From Procambarus clarkii (lineage: Eukaryota > Arthropoda > Malacostraca > Decapoda > Cambaridae): 64,000 nt of DNA. Location of the stretch: contig NC_091233.1 of NCBI RefSeq assembly GCF_040958095.1, positions 20,304,824-20,368,823 on the forward strand, read 5' to 3'. Below, one piece after another: positions 57,822-64,000 of the stretch. The notes beneath the pieces were generated by a model. The model was not told the origin of the DNA, did not search any database, and saw only the letters and a list, made by a program, of their open reading frames with translations. Every line of letters starts with the position of its first letter. Position 1 is the stretch's first letter. The position numbers were made by a program, and so were the translations under genes.

Positions 57822-58424
57822 TACCTGGACGGACTGAAACGTATTATTTTCATATAGGATATTTGGCCTCCGTCAAAACGTTGCCACCTCCTCCCCCACA
57901 TGGTGAACTTGACAATTACGACACGTGATGACACCCGCTCAACTTGACACATCAGCAGCATCAGGCTCCAAAACCATTCATTAAATTTCCACAAAAACAA
58001 AAACCCATACCGTATCAAGTCGCGAGGTGTTGACAGGAGGGCCCAGTCACCCCCACACCGGTCCATGACAAAGGTGTACACTCAGCAACTTTCCCACTGA
58101 AAGTGTAAAGATGAATCGAAATCAGTATTGAATAATGAATAAAAAAAGTAAAGACAGGTCAACAATGTCTAGGGTCAATAGGAACAGGTGTGTGAAGCTC
58201 TCGCCAAATAATTATGCAGGTCTTGAGGTGATTGGCTCATAGAGAAGGCATATCAAGGCCACGATAGCCATTGGGCGTGGTCTGGGCTACTCGGGTTCCT
58301 GTCACACTGAAGGTGTCAAGGGTTCTCTCTCTCTACATGCAAAAATCTATATATAAATATACCAGCTCTACCCGGTCACAGCAACCCTTCCCCTGTTCCC
58401 TCGTCCTCCCCACCATTCCCTACT

Positions 58425-58770
58425 CCCACGTCCCCCCCAAAAAAAATTCCCCACTCCCACGTCCCCCCCAAAAAAAATTCCCCACTCCCACGTCCCCCCC
58501 AAAAAAATTCCCCACTCCCACGTCCCCCCCAAAAAAAATTCCCCACTCCCACGTCCCCCCCAAAAAAAATTCCCCACTCCCACGTCCCCCCCAAAAAAAA
58601 TTCCCCACTCCCACGTCCCCCCCAAAAAAAATTCCCCACTCCCACGTCCCCCCCAAAAAAAATTCCCCACTCCCACGTCCCCCCCCAAAAAAAATTCCCC
58701 ACTCCCACGTCCCCCCAAAAAAAAATTCCCCACTCCCACGTCCCCCCCCAAAAAAATTCCCCACTCCCTC
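58425..58770. repeat. ~30-bp C7/A8 minisatellite, about 11 copies
   Basis: cactcccacgtccccccc then aaaaaaattcccc. The other strand has a G run in every unit. Confidence 0.93.
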
Positions 58771-59442
58771 GGCTGATGCTTTCCTAAATGATCTCATGTT
58801 CCCATCAGAAAAATGGGAACATCAAATGATTTTGTTACACGAAAAATAAGAAGTTAAAAAAAATGAAAAAAAAAAAAAAAAAAAATAAACTATACTCACA
58901 AAATGAACGGTAAGGTAAACAACACAGTTCAATTCCAATGCAATGTCACACAAATTAATTAAATCAAAATGAAAATAAATCGAAATCTATCTAAATTCAA
59001 TTTATCGGTGCAATCAGAAACATTGAAATGGAATCCTAACATATTTAGTATAGCGTGTGTTACTTTTACGTGCAACACGTAAAAGCGATGGCGCTGTTTA
59101 AAAAAAACAAAAAAACATGGTTTTTACCTGTCACAGGTGTGGCATCTATATAGTAGGTATATACTATTATTAAGGTATGTTCACAAAAAGTAAATAGTGA
59201 ACATTAAAATATCCACGTGTAACAATTTTATCCGGAAACATTAAATACAAGCTCCTACAGTGACTATTCTACTAACCAGATATTCAATAAAGCACATTAA
59301 TTTGGAAATTTAAAGGAAAAGGCCCACATGTCCCAGCAATACGGAAATAGGTTTACTGATAAAGTTAGACAGCAAAACTAACTAACTTAGATGCAATTGT
59401 AAAATTTCATGCAACTATTTGATGGTCCCTATTCCGTACAAT
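58771..59442. other. intergenic AT-rich DNA, nothing recognised
   Basis: Poly(A) tract at about 58865-58885; otherwise no structure seen. Confidence 0.5.
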
Positions 59443-59530
59443 CGACTTGAGAATGGTCCAGGACGGACCGAAACGTCGTCGTCCCTTCACCTTCTAGTGT
59501 GTGGTCTGGTCAACATACTTTAGCCACGTT
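59443..59530 (-). mobile_element. foldback element fragment
   Basis: It holds only the arm ending catactttagccacgtt, which is the head of the family in reverse, plus one half of the palindrome (gaccgaaacgtcgtcgtccc). Confidence 0.75.
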
Positions 59531-59746
59531 ATAATTTATAATCACAAGCTATACGTCCTCTGTTAAGTTAAATATAATGTTCTATATTAGTAAATATGAT
59601 GTATGTAGAACATAATGTTTACTCTGTAAATATAATAGAAATAATTATAATCCAATATTCTCAGAATATTCTGCCCATATTCTATGGAATATAAATAGGG
59701 AATTCATAACGATTCAAGAACACCCAGTTATAAGGGTTACTACAGT

Positions 59747-59922
59747 CCGTCCTCTTAAGCTCCCCGAACGTCAAGAAACAGTCGTACTAACGTGCCTTTA
59801 TCCTAACCTACCAGAGGACCTAAAACAGAAAACAAGACATTATGTCAATTCCGCCAGCCGCTTCTATTTTATAGTACGATAATTTTTGGCCTTAGTGACG
59901 CACAGTATTCTAAGAGGACAGG
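59747..59922. mobile_element. 176-bp short-TIR repeat
   Basis: The ends CCGTCCTCTTAAG and CTAAGAGGACAGG are inverted copies. The inner text (gtcaagaaacagtcgtacta, cctaacctaccagaggacc) recurs at about 11475-11655 and 54435-54505, so it is a dispersed family. Confidence 0.55.
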
Positions 59923-59960
59923 TTGTTGAACTATGTTTAGTGGGAGGTTGTTGAAAAGTA

Positions 59961-60208
59961 CTGGGGCCAGATTCACGAAGCAGTTACGCAAGCACTTAGG
60001 AACCTGGGGCCAGATTCACGAAGCAGTTACGCAAGCACTTAGGAACCTGGGGCCAGATTCACGAAGCAGTTACGCAAGCACTTAGGAACCTGGGGCCAGA
60101 TTCACGAAGCAGTTACGCAAGCACTTAGGAACCTGGGGCCAGATTCACGAAGCAGTTACGCAAGCACTTAGGAACCTGGGGCCAGATTCACGAAGCAGTT
60201 ACGCATAC
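59961..60208. repeat. 43-bp tandem array made of a MITE terminus (about 6 copies)
   Basis: The unit begins ctggggccagattcacgaag and continues cagttacgcaagcacttagg. It is the first ~40 bp of the TIR element found complete at 63596, repeated head to tail almost without change. Confidence 0.9.
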
Positions 60209-61029
60209 TGCTTGTTTCCGCCATCGCAGGGGGATTGATCCCCAGCCACAGGACTACGAATCCAGAGCGCTGACCACACAGCCACAGGCCCCCCTGTGTG
60301 TGTAGGCTACACACACACACACACATATATACAATGTGTGTGTGTGTGTGTGTACTCACATATGTATGCTTGCGGGGGTTGAGCTTTGGCTCTTTGGTCC
60401 CGCCTCTCAACTGTCAATCAACTGTGTGTGTGTGTGGTGGGGGGGGGGGGGGGGGAGTCCACCATACACTAATGACCCGTCTTAAGATGACCCGTCACTA
60501 AATGACTGACAGCTGCAACTATTACGACCAGGAAAGGAATTCTGCAGAAGGCTGGTGTCAGAGCGTCGTATGTCAGGAGAAAGTTGCTCCCTAAGAAGCG
60601 CAAGGTGTTCCTCAAGTGGGCCATCTTGGGTGAACAGGGTGGGAGGGGTGATTGGGGGGGGGGGGGATACAATGGACATTATGTCCATTACCTCCAATGG
60701 ACATGGAGGTAATTTTTATATATTTTGGGGATTAGATATGTATTCTCGCAAAGTTGCTGTCACGTTTGGCCTATTGGGTCAAAACCTGGATGAAATGGGC
60801 TCCAAACTTGGCCCCTAAAACTGCCGTCAGAACCCGGTGGAAGTGTTTGACCTCAAGATTGACTCGAGGTCAAAGGCTAACCTTGAAGGAAAAGAACCCT
60901 ACAGGTTAAAACCTAGAAGAAATTGACATCGAGGCTGACCTGAAGTCAAAGATCAAACCTGAATGAAGTCAAACTCCAAGCCTAGCCTTCAGTCATAGGG
61001 CAATAGAGTCCATTGAAAGAAAGGTTAAA

Positions 61030-61320
61030 CCACAAATGACACCAAAAAAGGTTATTAAACCACAAATGATACCAAGAAAGGTTATTAAACCACAAATAAC
61101 ACCAAGAAAGGTTATTAAACCACAAATAACACCAAGAAAGGCTATTAAACCACAAATGACACCAAGAAAGGCTATTAAACCACAAATGATACCAAGAAAG
61201 GTTATTAAACCACAAATGATACCAAGAAAGGTTATTAAACCACAAATGACACCAAGAAAGGTTATTAAACCACAAATGATACCAAGAAAGGTTATTAAAT
61301 CACAAATAACACCAATAAAT
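61030..61320. repeat. 30-bp tandem repeat, about ten copies
   Basis: accaagaaaggttattaaac then cacaaatgat. The period of 30 keeps frames open on both strands; not a gene. Confidence 0.92.
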
Positions 61321-62257
61321 GTATTCAGCGCACGAACAAGACACACTAATATAAAAGGATCGAACTCAAAATAATTAGAACTGAGGGACGTGATAAACAA
61401 CAAGTTGGATGCAATAGGAATACCAGAAACTAAACTAAAAAAAATAATAATATAGAAGCACTTGGGAAGAAGTTAAGCAATATGAAGATAACACGGTTCC
61501 GTTGGGATTATTACCTCACCATACGCAATATCCTAGATAATAGTATTTCATTCACTCGGTGTGTCGAGGATTCGAACCCGGGTCTCAAAAATATGCCCCT
61601 GGGGAATATTACCTCACCAGATATACTGCAGTGAACTCAGAGGAAAGTTAACTGGTTAGGAAATACATTTTTTTCCCCATCACCAAACCTCATGCTGCTA
61701 AAATAAATAATAATAATAAGTACAGACACCTGACAGAACATGTCGACAAGTAGCCAATATAAAGATAATTGCTCACATCACCAATTTATTATATATATAT
61801 AAAAAGACTTGTACGTTAAATATTGCAAAATGTGCAGATTCATTTTTTGCTTCACTGCGGCCTGCTTCATTGATGTCATTCACGTGAATAATTGAAGCCT
61901 TAAACTTGGGTTTAAAAATACAACATCCTCACCCTGCCATTAAGACATCAACACAGAGTAAACTCATCGTATACTTGAGTATATCTTAGTTCACAGTTTA
62001 CCAATTGCGGTTGTGTTTTGTTTTAAGGCAAATACCAGATCACACGGAACACTTCTGACCACGCTGTTGATTGTAAACTTTCATATCATTGTTGATGTGG
62101 CGAGTGATTGTGCAGGCGTTGGAGCGTGTAGTATTGTGGTGTGTCTCCCCTCTCACTGTGTTGGTGTGGTCCCCCCCTCTCAATCATCCACTACGGGCTC
62201 ACCATAGCCCGTGCTACTTGGAACATTTCTGTTCCAGGTAGCGAATCTTTAACAAGT

Positions 62258-62350
62258 GGAGGCCTGGTCGAGGACCGGGCTGCGGGGACACTAAAGCCCC
62301 GAAATCATCTCAAGATAACCATCTCAAGATAACCATCTCAAGATAACAAC
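62258..62350 (+). mobile_element. SINE family B tail with repeated catctcaagataac end
   Basis: The segment ggaggcctggtcgaggaccg ends in three copies of catctcaagataac, the usual tail repeat of this family. Confidence 0.7.
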
Positions 62351-62469
62351 CACCCCCTCTCACTGTGTTGGTGTGGAGGGCGGCGGGTGGAGGTAGTGGA
62401 AGGAACATAAAACTAATAGCCGTTCTTACTGCGCCTGAAACACTTCGCTGGAAAAGCCGAGTTCCTTGC

Positions 62470-62575
62470 CCACACGGCGGGCCAGTGAGGCGTCGTGGTC
62501 CAGCGGGCCAGGGAGGGGTACGTGGACCGGCGGGCCAGGGAGAGGTACATGGGCCAGCGGGCCAGCGCCAGAATG
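62470..62575. repeat. ~30-bp G/C-rich tandem repeat
   Basis: cgggccagggagaggtac with variants, about three copies. Confidence 0.7.
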
Positions 62576-62775
62576 GTCCACCCCTGAACCAATTGAGGGC
62601 AGTAGAACGCACAGGAAAAAATCTCTCAGTTTGGGTTAAGTAGAACTGGTTTTTAAGGATGCTATACCCATGGGGCAAGAGAGAGAGGGGGGGTGGGGAC
62701 AGGTCTTGACGTATGCACGCGTGTGTAAACTGATTGTTGTGTATAGCCTCCCACACGCACGCACACAATGGCAGT

Positions 62776-62853
62776 TCCTGTTGACCGGACCACACACTAG
62801 AAATTGAAGGGACGACGACGTTTCGGTCCGTCCTGGACCATTCTCAAGTCGAT
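62776..62853 (+). mobile_element. foldback element fragment
   Basis: It runs from gttgaccggaccacacacta through cgtttcggtccgtcctgg and stops near attctcaagtcgatt. The head and the second arm are missing. Confidence 0.75.
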
Positions 62854-62997
62854 TCCTATTGATCCTATATAATCCCAGTTCCTATTGGTCTATACGAGGC
62901 AGCAATGAAAGAGGATAAATCAACTCACTAATTGGCGAGGTGTTGCCTCGCTACCTAACGACTCTCAATATATATACGGATGTATGTAAAATGTCTT

Positions 62998-63058
62998 ATT
63001 ACGGGCTATTCATGCCCGTGCCACCTCTTGGGTGGCTTAATCTTCATCAATCAATCAA
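62998..63058 (+). repeat. dispersed repeat F
   Basis: tacgggctattcatgcccgt then cacctcttgggtggcttaat, nearly identical to the copy at 8245. Confidence 0.6.
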
Positions 63059-63595
63059 ATGTCTAAGCATGAAACTGGCCAATCTACCCTCTAAAACCGT
63101 AACTTATCCGGAAACCGCGAAGCCTAATCAGCCAAATTCTCAGCCAATTTGATCTCTCGGGAAAATATGAGTTCTTATACCCGAATTCTTCCTTAGATTA
63201 TTGACCAGGAACTACCCAGAATATCCAAGGAGTGATTACCGCTGATTAGATAAGTGGTTAGTGCCGTAGTGTCCACTGAAATGTCTTCAAACACTTCGCT
63301 ACCGTGTCAACAAAGAATGACTCGGTACTGGGCGATTTCAAGCCCTACCCCCTCCCCCCCTGGCGCCAGTGGAGATGCCGGCAATAATTATATACGATTA
63401 TTTTCATCATTTAGGCTGATTATAGTGGTAAAATTATATCACGTGACAAACACCTAGTGGATTTTAAAGATTATAGACACTACTTGATGGTATAATTTGT
63501 CCTTTATTAAGTGATTTTTGAAAATACGTCACTGGAAGCGATTCTTTCGGTTCCAATAATATTTCTGATTATCTGGAAACTTCTGAAAACGTCTA

Positions 63596-63855
63596 GGGGG
63601 CTAGGTTCACGAAGCAGTTACGCAAGCACTTACGAACCTGTACATCTTTTCTCAATCTTTGGCGGCTTTGTTTACAATTATTAAACAGTTAATGAGCTCG
63701 GAAGCACCAGGAGGCTGTTTATAACAATAACAACAGTTGATTGGCAAGTTTTCATGCTTGTAAACTGTTTAATAAATGTAACCAAAGCCGTCAAAGATTG
63801 AGGAAAGATGTACACGTTCGTAAGTACTTGCGTAACTGCTTCGTGAATCTGGCCC
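63596..63855. mobile_element. 260-bp TIR element (MITE), full copy
   Basis: The ends mirror each other: ttcacgaagcagttacgcaa on the left and its complement (cgtaactgcttcgtgaatct) on the right. Inverted similarity covers about 60 bp per end, down to gtacatctttyctcaatctt. A TA dinucleotide lies on both outer sides (63594-63595, 63856-63857), compatible with a Tc1/mariner-type TA duplication. Confidence 0.75.
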
Positions 63856-64000
63856 TAAATTCTTGTAATTACATATATAATGTTATATATTGGTATTCAG
63901 ATCAATAGTGCACTTAAACAAATGGTTATGTAGGCTGCTAATGTAAATACTGATGATTCTTAAATCATCATTTGAGTGATGATTCTGATGTCAAATTAGA

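Noticed and set aside
58271..58849. 192-residue frame and Gly/Phe-rich opposite-strand frames
   Set aside because: C7/A8 minisatellite artefact.
61036..61374. 112-residue Lys/Pro repeat frame
   Set aside because: 30-bp tandem repeat; open on both strands only because the period is a multiple of three.
62310..62795. 161-residue - strand frame
   Set aside because: It crosses a SINE tail and a G/C-rich tandem repeat and shows no conserved motif.

Overview
The window is eukaryotic genomic DNA: genes are split by large introns, splice sites follow the GT-AG rule, and the sequence is full of tRNA-derived SINEs, LINE 3' ends, DNA transposons and minisatellites. The one clearly recognisable gene encodes a MAGUK scaffold of the Discs large (Dlg1/SAP97/PSD-95) family with an arthropod-like sequence. 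The repeat families look like those I associate with decapod crustaceans, most likely a crayfish. That organism assignment is inference from sequence style and was not tested by a search.

Layout. 1-9.8 kb: repeats only (SINEs, LINE tails, at least ten tandem arrays), probably upstream intron of dlg1. 9.7-38.2 kb: the 3' half of dlg1 on the + strand. Ten exons (10213-10426, 10962-11101, 12070-12218, 14262-14362, 14542-14647, 27784-27828, 30403-30555, 30919-31091, 33749-33858, 38036-38234), plus one candidate 18-nt alternative exon (22856-22873), join in frame into 462 residues covering PDZ3, SH3, HOOK and guanylate-kinase-like domains up to the stop codon. PDZ1 and PDZ2 must lie upstream of the window. 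The introns carry a DIRS-like retroelement relic (16.65-19.2 kb), LINE fragments, a piggyBac transposase relic (32.07-32.69 kb), foldback elements, and a 1.6-kb piggyBac-type non-autonomous element with TTAA at both ends (34.89-36.49 kb). 38.2-43.3 kb is probably a long 3' UTR with SINE insertions.

43.8-64 kb is repeat-rich intergenic DNA. It holds a 1.8-kb satellite of alternating palindromic monomers (45.7-47.5 kb), many minisatellites, TIR elements, and on the - strand one glycine-rich secreted-protein exon (51802-52102) with an in-frame TAG after its signal-peptide-like start. Possible downstream exons lie at 50094-50220 and 48907, but they are weak.

The most interesting material is structural: (1) a foldback repeat family flanked by 11-14 bp direct repeats, with a matching empty site inside the window; (2) a coupled piggyBac relic and non-autonomous derivative; (3) a 143-bp tandem duplication of the PDZ3 exon boundary that creates a decoy splice acceptor; (4) tandem arrays that grew out of transposon termini; (5) the dimeric palindromic satellite. 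Most long open frames here are artefacts of tandem repeats whose period is a multiple of three.
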